Assembly: GCA_002733665.1 (NCBI GenBank)
Contig: NVWM01000009.1
Location: 32,828-96,827 of the forward strand
Length of the DNA stretch: 64,000 nt
Reading direction: 5' to 3'
Source of the DNA: Lutibacter sp.
Lineage (GTDB): Bacteria; Bacteroidota; Bacteroidia; Flavobacteriales; Flavobacteriaceae
Shown here: positions 45,094-54,340 of the stretch, one piece after another
Layout of the letters: the number at the start of each line of letters is the position of its first letter
How positions within the stretch are numbered: position 1 is the first letter of the stretch
Made by a program: the position numbers and the translations under genes
Notes under the pieces: model-generated
The model's database searches: none
Told to the model about the DNA's origin: nothing
What the model saw: only the letters and a program-made list of their open reading frames with translations

Positions 45094-46764
45094 TTATCTA
45101 TTCATAGACATTAAAAATTCCTTGTTGTCAAGTGTAGATTTCATTCTATCACTTAAGAATTCCATCGCTTCAATAGGATTCATATCAGCAAGATATTTAC
45201 GTAAAACCCACATGCGTTGCAACGTGTCTTTATCTAATAGTAAATCATCTCTACGAGTGCTAGATTTTACTAAATCAACTGCAGGATAAATTCTACGATT
45301 CGAAATATTTCTATCTAATTGTAATTCCATGTTACCAGTACCTTTAAATTCTTCAAAGATGACTTCATCCATTTTAGAGCCAGTATCTGTCAATGCAGTA
45401 GCAATAATTGTTAAAGAACCTCCTCCTTCTATATTACGAGCAGCACCAAAGAAACGTTTTGGTTTGTGTAGTGCATTTGCATCAATACCTCCAGATAAAA
45501 TCTTTCCAGATGCAGGAGCAACAGTATTATAAGCTCTTGCAAGACGAGTAATAGAGTCTAATAAGATTACAACATCATGACCACATTCTACCAATCTTTT
45601 TGCTTTTTCAAGAACGATGTTAGCAACACGTACATGCTTATCTGCAGGCTCATCAAAGGTAGAAGCAACAACTTCACCTTTTACATTTCGTTGCATATCT
45701 GTAACCTCTTCAGGACGCTCATCAATCAATAAAATAATTTGATAAACTTCAGGATGATTAGTAGAAATTGCATTTGCAATGTCTTTTAATAGAATCGTTT
45801 TACCAGTTTTTGGTTGTGATACAATCATTCCACGTTGTCCTTTTCCGATAGGAGCAAAAAGATCAATAACACGAGTAGATTTATTACCTTTTATTTCTAA
45901 ACTTAGTTTTTCGTCAGGAAATAAAGGTTTTAAATGCTCAAATGCAACACGATCACGAACTACATTTGGATTCAATCCATTAATTTTTGATACTCTAATC
46001 AGTGGAAAATATTTTTCACCTTCTTTAGGTGGACGAACATTTCCTAAAACAGTATCGCCAGTTTTCAAACCAAATAATTTTATTTGAGATTGTGATACAT
46101 AAATATCATCAGGTGATGATAAATAATTATAATCAGATGAACGTAAGAAACCATATCCGTCAGGCATCATTTCTAATACACCTTCACTCTCTATAATTCC
46201 ATCAAATTCATAATCAGGATCGCGATAGCGATTGCCACTTTTATTATGAGATTTTTGGTCTTTATGTTGGTTTTTTTGATTATTGTGTACAGGTTTTTTT
46301 GGATGTACAGGTTTTTTTGTTACTTCTTTCTTTTCTGATGTAGGAGTTGGAGTAGGAGTTGGAGTGTTTTCTTTTTTATGAATATTTTCTACCTTTGCTT
46401 TTACAGGCTGCTCCTTTTTAGTACTTTCAACTTTATCTGCTTTTAAAGGTTGCTCTTTTTTGATATTTTCAACGCTGTCTGCTTTTACAGGAATTTCTTT
46501 TTTAACCTCTCTCTTAATAGGAGGATTGTTAACTGGTTTTTTCTCAGTATTATTAGAAGTTTGTTGAGGTTTAGAAATGCGTTTTCTTTTAGGCTTTTCT
46601 ATAATTTTTTTAGGAGTTGCTACAGGGTTTGCAGCTTGATGATCTATGATTTGGTATACCAAATCTAATTTTTTTAATTGACTAAATTTTGTAAGATTAA
46701 TATCTTTCGCAATTTGTTGCAATTCTACAAGGGGTTTTTCCTTGAGTTTTGAAATTTCAAACAT
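45094..46764 (-). CDS. rho: Transcription termination factor Rho
   Basis: 556 residues. An N-terminal Rho_N (SAP-like) domain (about 1-45), a low-complexity insertion rich in K, P, T, N (about 50-185, with a PTPTPTPT run), the RNA-binding cold-shock domain ([21 protein letters not shown]), then the ATPase with Walker A SQPKTGKT, Walker [11 protein letters not shown] and [14 protein letters not shown]. It is a ring helicase that ends transcription and is essential in most bacteria. The insertion is a usual feature of Bacteroidota Rho, so I do not read it as damage. Confidence 0.97.
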   Translation of the reverse strand: MFEISKLKEKPLVELQQIAKDINLTKFSQLKKLDLVYQIIDHQAANPVATPKKIIEKPKRKRISKPQQTSNNTEKKPVNNPPIKREVKKEIPVKADSVENIKKEQPLKADKVESTKKEQPVKAKVENIHKKENTPTPTPTPTSEKKEVTKKPVHPKKPVHNNQKNQHKDQKSHNKSGNRYRDPDYEFDGIIESEGVLEMMPDGYGFLRSSDYNYLSSPDDIYVSQSQIKLFGLKTGDTVLGNVRPPKEGEKYFPLIRVSKINGLNPNVVRDRVAFEHLKPLFPDEKLSLEIKGNKSTRVIDLFAPIGKGQRGMIVSQPKTGKTILLKDIANAISTNHPEVYQIILLIDERPEEVTDMQRNVKGEVVASTFDEPADKHVRVANIVLEKAKRLVECGHDVVILLDSITRLARAYNTVAPASGKILSGGIDANALHKPKRFFGAARNIEGGGSLTIIATALTDTGSKMDEVIFEEFKGTGNMELQLDRNISNRRIYPAVDLVKSSTRRDDLLLDKDTLQRMWVLRKYLADMNPIEAMEFLSDRMKSTLDNKEFLMSMNR

Positions 46765-46877
46765 TTATGTGTGATTGTAATTAATAATTTTATTCTCTTT
46801 TTAGAATAATATGAATAAGTAATATTTTGGTTGTGAATTTAAATTGCTGTAGTGCAATTCTCTACGGTAGTAGATGA

Positions 46878-46885
46878 CAAATATA
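46878..46885 (-). promoter_or_regulatory. Candidate -7 element for rho, with a long leader
   Basis: On the minus strand this is TATATTTG, about 115 bases before the rho start at 46764. It would give a leader of about 110 bases, in keeping with the autoregulated rho leaders known elsewhere; no hairpin of note is visible in it. Confidence 0.4.
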
Positions 46886-46930
46886 TAAAATAAATTTAAT
46901 ATTTAAGTTTTTATCCACAAAAGTTTAGTT

Positions 46931-46938
46931 TACCTTTG
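46931..46938 (+). promoter_or_regulatory. Candidate -7 element for the DUF4293 gene
   Basis: TACCTTTG matches TAnnTTTG, 21 bases before the ATG at 46960. Confidence 0.45.
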
Positions 46939-46959
46939 CCTTCATTATAAAAAACAAAA

Positions 46960-47394
46960 ATGATTCAACGTATTCAAACAGTATATTTGTTCATTGCAGC
47001 AATTATCTCTGGCGGATTAATTTTCGTATTTAGTTTGTGGACAAACGTTGATAAAATTTCATTTTTTGCAAAAGATGCTTTTGCTTCAGGAGATTTATTG
47101 ATAAAGTTGATACCTATATTATTTGTAGGCTCTGCTTTATTATCATTGATTGCGATATTTCAGTTTAAAAACAGAAAATTGCAATTTGTTTTAGGACGTT
47201 TAAATATTTTGACAAACCTTTTTTTATTAGGATTGCTGATATATCAATCACTAAACTTATCTGGAGAAGCAGTTGTTTCTGAGAAGGGTATTGGGTTAGT
47301 ACTTCCAATTATTGTTATCTTTTTGCTTGCCATAGCAAATAAAGCAATAAAAAAGGACGAAGACCTTGTAAAATCTGTTGATAGACTACGGTAA
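46960..47394 (+). CDS. DUF4293 family membrane protein
   Basis: 144 residues beginning MIQRIQTVYLFIAAIISGG, the hallmark of DUF4293. Four membrane segments (8-30, 47-66, 78-100, 110-130) and a short basic tail. It is conserved divergent from rho in Bacteroidota. No function is established. Confidence 0.88.
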   Translation: MIQRIQTVYLFIAAIISGGLIFVFSLWTNVDKISFFAKDAFASGDLLIKLIPILFVGSALLSLIAIFQFKNRKLQFVLGRLNILTNLFLLGLLIYQSLNLSGEAVVSEKGIGLVLPIIVIFLLAIANKAIKKDEDLVKSVDRLR

Positions 47395-47423
47395 AACTAA
47401 TATCATGTATATTTAGTGCTTAT

Positions 47424-47452
47424 AACCATTCCGTTTTCGGGATGGTTTTTTA
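47424..47452 (+). terminator. Terminator after DUF4293
   Basis: AACCAT-T-CCG pairs with CGG-G-ATGGTT around TTTT, followed by a T tract. Confidence 0.85.
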
Positions 47453-47467
47453 TATAAATAAAGACAA

Positions 47468-47965
47468 TCAACATCTTTTTTCTAATTCTATAATTTCCAT
47501 ATCTTTAATAGTATCACCATCAATAACAAAACGAAGCATTGTTCTTACTTGGTGGAAACCATGTTTTCCTGCTGCTCCAGGATTTAGATGTAACAAGTTT
47601 AATTTTTTATCAAATTGTACTTTTAAAATATGTGAATGACCACTGATAAATATTTTTGGAGACTTTATTTTGATTTCTTCACGTATCCTTGGGTTGTATC
47701 TATTGGGATATCCACCGATATGTGTCATCCAAACTGTAACATTTTCAAGGGTGAATTTATTATCAAGAGGAAATTCTAATCGAGCATCTGCAGTATCAAT
47801 ATTACCATAAACAGCACGTAGAGGTTTTAGTTCTTTTATCGTATCAGTAACTTTAAGATCGCCAATATCTCCTGCATGCCATACTTCATCTGCCTGTTTT
47901 ACAAATTTTAAAATTTGCGAATCTATAAAACTATGTGTATCAGAAAGGAGTAAAATTTTCTTCAT
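47468..47965 (-). CDS. YfcE/MJ0936-family metallophosphoesterase
   Basis: 165 residues. Metal-binding motifs are in order: LLLSDTHSF (D-x-H), WHAGDIGDLK (GD), AVYGNIDTADAR (GN-x-D, as in GNHD), MTHIGGYP (H) and SGHSHI (GHSH). It hydrolyses phosphodiester or phosphomonoester bonds with two metal ions; the natural substrate is unknown. It is divergent from truA. Confidence 0.92.
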   Translation of the reverse strand: MKKILLLSDTHSFIDSQILKFVKQADEVWHAGDIGDLKVTDTIKELKPLRAVYGNIDTADARLEFPLDNKFTLENVTVWMTHIGGYPNRYNPRIREEIKIKSPKIFISGHSHILKVQFDKKLNLLHLNPGAAGKHGFHQVRTMLRFVIDGDTIKDMEIIELEKRC

Positions 47966-47995
47966 TCAATAAAAAATAAGTTTAAAATACTGATG

Positions 47996-48003
47996 TATAT
48001 TTG
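47996..48003 (+). promoter_or_regulatory. Candidate -7 element for truA
   Basis: TATATTTG matches TAnnTTTG, 25 bases before the TTG start of truA. Confidence 0.45.
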
Positions 48004-48028
48004 TGCTTCACAAAAATAAGATTTTAAG

Positions 48029-48778
48029 TTGAGGTATTTTTTAGAACTTTCATATAACGGCAAGAATTATCATGGTTGGCAAGTACAACCAAATGTTATT
48101 TCGGTGCAAGAAAAAATAAATGAAGGCTTGACAAAATTATTGCGAACTTCAATCAATGTAATGGGAGCAGGAAGAACAGATGCTGGAGTTCACGCTTCGC
48201 AAATGTATGCTCACTTTGATATTGAATCAGCAATTGATACAATACTTATTTTAGATAGGCTAAATTCATTTTTGCCTGAAGATATCGTGATTAAGAATCT
48301 TTTTGAAGTTGATGAAAAATCACATACGCGATTTCATGCAATAAGTAGGAGTTATGAATATCGAATTTTTATAGGAAGAAATCCCTTTTTGTTTGATACA
48401 ACATGGCAAATTTATAGAAATAAATTGGATGTAGTTAAGATGAATGAAGCAGCTAAATTGTTGTTAATTCACTCTGATTTTAAATGTTTTTCAAAAACCG
48501 CAGATGTGAATACCTATATTTGTGATGTTACTTTTGCAGCATGGAAACAAAATAATAATTTGCTAACTTTTCATATTTCTGCCAATAGATTTTTAAGAAA
48601 TATGGTTCGTGCAATTGTTGGAACACTTATAGATGTTGGAATGAGTAAAATTTCAATAGAAGATTTTAAGAAAATCATGGATAGTAGAAGTAGAAGTGAA
48701 GCAGGATTTTCAGTACCAGCAAGAGGGCTATTTTTGACGCATGTGGAGTATCCAAAATCAATTTTAAAGAATGAGTGA
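48029..48778 (+). CDS. truA: tRNA pseudouridine(38-40) synthase
   Basis: 249 residues from a TTG start, fixed by the usual opening (M)RYFLELSYNGKNYHGWQVQ. The catalytic Asp lies in AGRTDAGVHA (about 47-56). FHARY is replaced by RFHAISRSYEYRIF, the expected form, and SANRFLRNMVRAIVGTLIDVG ends it. It modifies U38-40 in the anticodon arm of many tRNAs. It overlaps the exporter gene by eight bases. Confidence 0.95.
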   Translation: MRYFLELSYNGKNYHGWQVQPNVISVQEKINEGLTKLLRTSINVMGAGRTDAGVHASQMYAHFDIESAIDTILILDRLNSFLPEDIVIKNLFEVDEKSHTRFHAISRSYEYRIFIGRNPFLFDTTWQIYRNKLDVVKMNEAAKLLLIHSDFKCFSKTADVNTYICDVTFAAWKQNNNLLTFHISANRFLRNMVRAIVGTLIDVGMSKISIEDFKKIMDSRSRSEAGFSVPARGLFLTHVEYPKSILKNE

Positions 48779-50534
48779 TAATAATACAGGAAAAGCATTT
48801 GATGTAAAAATATTTAAGCGACTGATGCAGTATGCAAAACAGTATCGTTCATTTTTTTTAGTTGCCTCTATTTCAGCAATATTCTTGACTTTATTTGCAG
48901 TTGTTAGACCTATCCTTTTAAAAGAAATCATTGACCATCATTTAGCCGACAAAGATAAAGTTGGATTGCTAAATTATGTTTTATTGATGTTAACAGTTTT
49001 ATTATTAGGAGTTTTCACAAGGTTTATATTTATATATACGGCCAATAAGTTAGGGTTTAGCATCATAAAAAACATGAGAATGCAGTTGTATAAACATATG
49101 CTTAGTTTTAAAATGTCTTATTTTGACACTTCTTCTGTAGGTCAATTGGTAACTCGTGCTGTAACTGATATTGAACGAATTGCAAGTTTTTTCGGTCAAG
49201 GTTTGTTTATGATTATTAGTGATTTACTCACAATGATTGCTATTATTATTGTTATGTTTTGGATGAATTGGAGTTTAGCATTAATTACATTGTCAGTGTT
49301 GCCAATTATTATATATGCTACAAAGTTATTTCAATTGGCAATGAAAAAATCATTTACAGAAATACGTGTGCAAGCAGCAAATCTAAACGGATTTGTCCAA
49401 GAACGTGTTACAGGAATGAAAATAGTACAACTATTTAATCGAGAAAAAATTGAGTACGATAATTTTGTAGAAATAAATGAAAAACACAAAAAAGCTTGGG
49501 TGAATACAGTACTGTATTATTCTATCTTTTTTCCCGTTGCAGAAATTTTATCATCAATTGCAATAGGTTTATTGGTTTGGTATGGCGGTTTGCAAATTAT
49601 TGCCGAAGGTTCTTCAACCGATGTGGGAGATATTATTGCTTTTATTGTGATGTCACAAATGCTATTTAGACCTTTACGTCAGATTGCTGATAAATTCAAC
49701 ACATTGCAAATGGGAATTGTTGCAGGAGAGCGCGTATTTGAAATATTAGATACTGAAGATTATATTGATGCTAAAGGTTCTGTGGAGATGGAAAGTTTTA
49801 AAGGTGATATTTCTTTTAACGATGTTCATTTTAGTTATATAAAAGATGAAAAGGTTTTAAAAGGAGTTTCATTTAATGTGAAGTCTGGTGAAACCGTTGC
49901 AATTGTTGGGGCTACAGGAGCAGGAAAATCTACAATTATCAATCTTATAAATCGTTTTTATGAAATCAATTCTGGAGAAATTTCGATTGACAATCAAAAT
50001 ATAAAAACCTATACCTTACCTACTTTGCGTAAAAATGTTGCAGTAGTTTTACAAGATGTTTTCTTATTTTCTGATACTATTTTAAAAAATATTATCCTTG
50101 ATAAGAACGTTTCGTTACAAGAAGTAGAAATAGCTGCCAAGCAAATCGGAATTCATGATTTTATAATGACCTTGCCAAATGGTTACAACTATAATGTAAA
50201 AGAAAGAGGTGTAATGCTATCTTCTGGTCAGCGACAATTAATTGCTTTTTTGAGAGCGTATATAAGCAAGCCAAGTGTTTTAATTTTAGATGAAGCAACA
50301 TCTTCGATAGATTCTTATTCAGAGCAGTTGATACAAGATGCAACCGATAAAATTACACAGAATCAAACTTCAATTATTATTGCGCATCGATTAACAACAG
50401 TCAAGAAAGCAGATAAAATTATTGTGATGGATAAAGGATTGATTGTGGAGCAAGGAACGCATCAAGAACTGTTAGAACTGAACGGATACTATAGTAATCT
50501 TTATGAAATGCAGTTTAAAAAACAGGCGAGTTAA
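48771..50534 (+). CDS. ABC exporter, MsbA-like (fused permease-ATPase)
   Basis: 587 residues. Six membrane helices (about 25-310) with the usual DTSSVGQLVTRAVTDIERI coupling region; the ATPase has Walker A GATGAGKST (about 380-388), Q-loop VLQDVFLFSDT, signature LSSGQRQLIAF, Walker B VLILDEATSSID and H-loop IIAHRLTT. It could export lipids (as MsbA does) or a drug. The co-transcribed truA gives no clue. Confidence 0.9.
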   Translation: MSDNNTGKAFDVKIFKRLMQYAKQYRSFFLVASISAIFLTLFAVVRPILLKEIIDHHLADKDKVGLLNYVLLMLTVLLLGVFTRFIFIYTANKLGFSIIKNMRMQLYKHMLSFKMSYFDTSSVGQLVTRAVTDIERIASFFGQGLFMIISDLLTMIAIIIVMFWMNWSLALITLSVLPIIIYATKLFQLAMKKSFTEIRVQAANLNGFVQERVTGMKIVQLFNREKIEYDNFVEINEKHKKAWVNTVLYYSIFFPVAEILSSIAIGLLVWYGGLQIIAEGSSTDVGDIIAFIVMSQMLFRPLRQIADKFNTLQMGIVAGERVFEILDTEDYIDAKGSVEMESFKGDISFNDVHFSYIKDEKVLKGVSFNVKSGETVAIVGATGAGKSTIINLINRFYEINSGEISIDNQNIKTYTLPTLRKNVAVVLQDVFLFSDTILKNIILDKNVSLQEVEIAAKQIGIHDFIMTLPNGYNYNVKERGVMLSSGQRQLIAFLRAYISKPSVLILDEATSSIDSYSEQLIQDATDKITQNQTSIIIAHRLTTVKKADKIIVMDKGLIVEQGTHQELLELNGYYSNLYEMQFKKQAS

Positions 50535-50538
50535 AGTT

Positions 50539-51333
50539 TTATTTTTTTGGAGCAAATCCCATAAAAAATTCCTTTAAACCTTCTGGATTAATAAGGTAAA
50601 AACCGCCAAAAAATACAATTGTTATAATAATAGTAAGTATAGTTAAAACAAAAATAAGGAAAAATGTCTTTAGAATAATTTCGCCAACATCTAACTTGTA
50701 AAGTCTTTTAAGACAATAAGCACTGTAGATAATATATATTGGTAAAACGATTGTGCTAATAACCATTATTGAAGTTCCTAGAACAGCAGAGAATAGCATT
50801 AATATTACACCTATAATACTTAATTGAGCTGTAATAAACATGAAGACCACTAAATGTTCAGTATAATTATACTTTTTAATATTAAAAAAAGTGATTTTGG
50901 ATAATAGTGCATACATTGGAACATTGAGCATCATTAAGAGTCCTTGGTATTCTGACATGAAATCCATGTTTTTTTTTGGAATTCTGCCATGTTTTTATCA
51001 TCTAATGATGAAAAATCTAACATTTCTGGAAAAAACTTATTCAAAATAAACATTTGCAATCCACTCAAAGTAATTGCAATAGCAAAATAACTGATCACAT
51101 TTACATATTTTTTTCTAGTACCGTTGATATAACCATCAATGACTACTTCTGGTTTTGTAAAGAGATGGATAAATGTTTGTAAAAATTTATTATCGTAATT
51201 AAGGAATTGCTCATTAAAAATGTGCAAAAAGTGCTTTGAGTGTAAGTCTGTTTCGTATTACTTTTCCGCCACAATTGGAGCAATAATCATTTTTGCTTAA
51301 TAACTGAGTGTTACAGTTTTTACAATTATTCAT
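50539..51333 (-). pseudogene. DUF3667 protein gene broken by two frameshifts
   Basis: Three open pieces on the minus strand form one DUF3667 protein. The first starts at 51333 with a zinc ribbon (MNNCKNCNTQL, then DYCSNCGGK) and runs to LKALFAHF, then a stop at 51220-51222 region; the second continues NEQFLNYDNKFLQTFIHLF to DDKNMAEFQKK; the third goes on NMDFMSEYQGLLMMLNV with four or five membrane helices. The first break needs one T fewer in a TTTTT run, the second one A more in an A9 run (50969-50977 region). Indels of opposite sign in homopolymers suggest either a decaying gene or base-calling errors. The start abuts the cdaA stop. Confidence 0.8.
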
Positions 51334-52107
51334 TTAAGTTAAATCGTTTTTCAGCGTTTCAACAAGTCCAAAAGTATTTTCAAACAGCACAAATTCACCG
51401 TCTTTGATATATGATATTTTTCCAGTTTCTTCTGAAACAGCCAAACATAAAGCATCAGTTTTTTCAGTTATTCCAACAGCGGCACGATGTCGTAAACCAA
51501 AACGTGTTGGTAATTCTTTGTCAGAAAGCGGTAATACAACACGAGTTGAAACGATTTTATTTCCATCAATGATAATTGCGCCATCGTGTAACGGACTGTT
51601 TTTAAAGAAAATACTCTCCAAAATTGGTCGATTTACTTCCGCATTCATAACGTCTCCAGATTTTTTTACAAAATCTAAACTTTGAGCTCGTTCTAAAACT
51701 ATCAAAGCGCCAGTTCTAGTCTTTCCCATTGCTTCGCAAGTGCTTACAAGTGTATCAACATCAATTTCGATCTTCACTTCGGATTTTAAAAAATTAAGTT
51801 GTTTTAAAAAATTTCGTTTTGAAGAAAAATTCGCGGAACCTAACATCAATAAAAATCGTCTAATTTCTTGTTGAAAAACAATAATCAACGCCACAACTCC
51901 ACCACCAATCAATGCGCCTAAAATTCCACTGAGCATTTCCATTTCTAGTGCTTGTGTAACTTTCCACATTAAGAAAATAATAGTAATTCCAATAAAAATA
52001 TTAATTGCGACAGTCCCTCGAAGTAATTTATAAACATAATAGAGTAGTACTGCAACAAGAACGACATCAAGAATATCTGTAAAAGAAATGTCTAAAAAAT
52101 CCAGCAT
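51334..52107 (-). CDS. cdaA: Diadenylate cyclase CdaA
   Basis: 257 residues. Three N-terminal membrane helices (about 10-85) and a DAC domain with the DGA motif (SPLHDGAIII) and the RHR motif (FGLRHRAAVG), both needed for catalysis. It makes cyclic di-AMP from two ATP, controlling osmolyte and potassium balance. It lies downstream of folP on the same strand with an about 120-base gap holding a REP-like element. Confidence 0.95.
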   Translation of the reverse strand: MLDFLDISFTDILDVVLVAVLLYYVYKLLRGTVAINIFIGITIIFLMWKVTQALEMEMLSGILGALIGGGVVALIIVFQQEIRRFLLMLGSANFSSKRNFLKQLNFLKSEVKIEIDVDTLVSTCEAMGKTRTGALIVLERAQSLDFVKKSGDVMNAEVNRPILESIFFKNSPLHDGAIIIDGNKIVSTRVVLPLSDKELPTRFGLRHRAAVGITEKTDALCLAVSEETGKISYIKDGEFVLFENTFGLVETLKNDLT

Positions 52108-52151
52108 AAATTGTTTTTTTGTAAATGTAATAAAATTATAAGTAAATTTTC

Positions 52152-52217
52152 GTCATGCTGAATTTATTTCAGCATCTCATTATGTATTGGTGAGACTCTG
52201 AAACGAGTTCAGAGTAC
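52152..52217. repeat. REP-like composite between folP and cdaA
   Basis: GTCATGCTGAATTTATTTCAGCATCTCA (hairpin, given here in halves GTCATGCTGAA / TTCAGCATC) is followed by GAGACTCTGAAACGAGTTCAGAGT-type sequence, another hairpin. Similar GTCAT and GAATCTC ends are seen in the other elements. Confidence 0.55.
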
Positions 52218-52227
52218 GTATTTTATT

Positions 52228-53049
52228 TTAAGAAACTTGTTCAACTATTTTTATTGTTTCCATTGCTTCTTTCACATCATGCACACGTAAAATAGTTGTT
52301 TCGTTTTGAAGCGCAATTGTATTTGCAACACTTGTAGCATTCAAAGCTTCTTTTGCCGATGTGTCAAGTAAATTATACAGCATAGATTTTCTTGAGACGC
52401 CAGTTAAAATAGGAAGTTCAAAAGTTTTGAAATGTGATAGTTTTTTGAGTAATTCGTAATTATGCTCCAAAGTTTTTCCAAAACCAAAACCAACATCTAA
52501 TATAATATCGTTTACTTTTTCTTGTCTTAATTCCTTGATTTTTTCCGCAAAATAATGCATCACATCTTGCACAACATTGTCATAAGTTGGTTTTTTTTGC
52601 ATATTTTGAGGTGTCCCTTTAATGTGCATTAATATATAAGGAACTTGCAATTCTCCGATGATTTTAAACATGTCTTTGTCAAGTGTTCCTCCAGAGATAT
52701 CGTTAATCATACATGCGCCAACTTCAACACTTTTTTTAGCGATATTACTTCTAAAAGTATCAACAGAAATCATAATTTCAGAAAAATTTTTAATTAATAA
52801 CTTTAGAGTTGGTAATAAACGTTTCAATTCTTCATCTTCAGAAATGTGCTCAGCATTTGGACGAGAAGAATACGCACCAACATCTATAAAAGTCGCACCT
52901 TCATTGAGCATTTTTTCTGTTTGTACTAATAGCTCTTTATCCGAAGAATAGTTGCCGCCATCAAAGAAAGAATCAGGAGTAATATTAAGTATTCCCATCA
53001 CTTTTGGACTTGATAAGTCAATAAGTTTTCCGTTACAATTTATAGTCAT
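52228..53049 (-). CDS. folP: Dihydropteroate synthase
   Basis: 273 residues. VMGILNITPDSFFDGGNY is the pterin/phosphate-binding signature and GATFIDVGAYSSRPNAE the second. ISVDTFRSNIA and NDISGG follow, and GFGFGKTLEHN and TGVSRKSML are the substrate loops. It joins pABA to the pterin in folate synthesis and is the target of sulfonamides. The second signature has AYSSRP in place of the usual ESTRP, within normal variation. Confidence 0.95.
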   Translation of the reverse strand: MTINCNGKLIDLSSPKVMGILNITPDSFFDGGNYSSDKELLVQTEKMLNEGATFIDVGAYSSRPNAEHISEDEELKRLLPTLKLLIKNFSEIMISVDTFRSNIAKKSVEVGACMINDISGGTLDKDMFKIIGELQVPYILMHIKGTPQNMQKKPTYDNVVQDVMHYFAEKIKELRQEKVNDIILDVGFGFGKTLEHNYELLKKLSHFKTFELPILTGVSRKSMLYNLLDTSAKEALNATSVANTIALQNETTILRVHDVKEAMETIKIVEQVS

Positions 53050-53113
53050 TAAAAATGTTTAAGCGTGTAATTGTTTATATGTTTAATTGTCAGAGAACTG
53101 ACGTATTTTTTTT

Positions 53114-53146
53114 GCCTACAGCCTACAGCCTACAGCCTACAGCCTA
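53114..53146. repeat. Short tandem repeat (GCCTACA)
   Basis: Four perfect copies of the 7-base unit GCCTACA and a partial fifth (GCCTA). The last bases overlap the stop region of the LOG gene at 53144. Likely a slippage-prone microsatellite. Confidence 0.9.
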
Positions 53147-53725
53147 TTTCACAACCGTATTCACAATTTTAGTCATTTTAGGTGCTGTATAATTATTCAT
53201 TTGTACTATTAAATCCTCAATAGAATCAGATACCAACACCATATTTCTGTTTTCTTGTTTTAAAAATCCTTCTTTTACCATTAAGTCTAATTGGTCGAGT
53301 AATGGATTGAAAAAATTATTGGTATTTAGAAATCCAATTGGTTTTCCTTCAATACCAAGTTGCCCTAAAGTCAGTACTTCAAAAATTTCATCAAGCGTTC
53401 CAAAACCTCCAGCCAACGCTATGTATCCGTCTACTAGACGACTCATTTTAACTTTTCGTGTACTCATTTTTTTGGTAACAATTACTTCTGTAATATCAGA
53501 ATGAACAACCTCTTCATGTTTTAACAAATGTGGAATAATTCCAATAACTTCGCCATTATGTTTCAATAATTCATCAGCAAGAGCGCCCATCATTCCAATT
53601 TTTCCTCCGCCATATACTAAGCCAATATTATATTTTCCAAAATAAGCGCCAACTTTCTCAGCCTCAGTTTTATAAACCGAATTAAAACCGATACTTGCTC
53701 CGCAAAAAACTGCAATTCTATTCAT
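53144..53725 (-). CDS. LOG family protein (TIGR00730, cytokinin-riboside hydrolase-like)
   Basis: 193 residues. A nucleotide-binding VYGGGKIGMMGALAD and the late MSTRKVKMSRLVDGYIALAG with GFGTLDEIFEVL identify the LOG/YvdD group (phosphoribohydrolase of nucleoside monophosphates). In the PGGxGTxxE motif the Pro is Ala here (LAGGFGTLDE); Arg and Glu, the catalytic residues, are kept. A 7-base tandem repeat abuts its 3' end. Confidence 0.9.
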   Translation of the reverse strand: MNRIAVFCGASIGFNSVYKTEAEKVGAYFGKYNIGLVYGGGKIGMMGALADELLKHNGEVIGIIPHLLKHEEVVHSDITEVIVTKKMSTRKVKMSRLVDGYIALAGGFGTLDEIFEVLTLGQLGIEGKPIGFLNTNNFFNPLLDQLDLMVKEGFLKQENRNMVLVSDSIEDLIVQMNNYTAPKMTKIVNTVVK

Positions 53726-53789
53726 TCGTAAAAAGAAATTTTTTAGTTCGTTAAATTTATCCGAAATTTACAAAAAAATAATAATTTAT

Positions 53790-54329
53790 ATGCAGAATAC
53801 TTCAAAACAGTACGATGATGTGATTGAGAAATGCCGTTCACTGTTTATTAATAAAATGACCGATTATGGAAGTGCTTGGAGAATCCTTCGATTACCCTCA
53901 CTAACCGATCAAATTTTTATCAAGGCACAACGCATTAGGATGCTTCAAGAAAATGAAGTTAGAAAAGTTGAAGAAGGTGAGCGTTCTGAATTCATTGGAA
54001 TTATTAATTATTGTTTGATGGCATTAATTCAATTAGAAAAAGGTGTTGGTGCATATCCAGATTTTGATCTCAATCAATCTATAGCGTTATATGATAAACA
54101 TATTGTCGAGACTAAAGCATTGATGGAAAATAAAAATCACGATTATGGTGAGGCTTGGAGAGATATGCGTATCAGTTCGTTGGCTGATTTAATCTTACAA
54201 AAATTACTGAGAGTCAAGCAAATAGAAGATAACAAAGGAAAAACAATAGTGTCTGAAGGAATAGACGCAAACTATCAAGATATGATTAATTATGCAGTGT
54301 TTGCATTAATTCATATGAACGAAAAATAA
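53790..54329 (+). CDS. DUF1599 domain protein
   Basis: 179 residues containing a two-fold internal repeat: KMTDYGSAWRILRLPSLTDQIFIKAQRI (about 20-47) and ENKNHDYGEAWRDMRISSLADLILQKLLRV (about 115-145). Each repeat is followed by an acidic helix and NYCLMALIQLE or NYAVFALIHM. DUF1599 resembles the MazG-like nucleotide pyrophosphohydrolases, so a nucleotide-related role is possible. It starts the plus-strand run continuing to crcB. Confidence 0.88.
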   Translation: MQNTSKQYDDVIEKCRSLFINKMTDYGSAWRILRLPSLTDQIFIKAQRIRMLQENEVRKVEEGERSEFIGIINYCLMALIQLEKGVGAYPDFDLNQSIALYDKHIVETKALMENKNHDYGEAWRDMRISSLADLILQKLLRVKQIEDNKGKTIVSEGIDANYQDMINYAVFALIHMNEK

Positions 54330-54340
54330 AATAGGTACAG

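Noticed and set aside
46210..46620. Low-complexity K/P/T stretch in rho considered as a frameshift or insertion
   Set aside because: Such an N-terminal insertion is normal in Bacteroidota Rho, and the frame is open on both sides with conserved domains.
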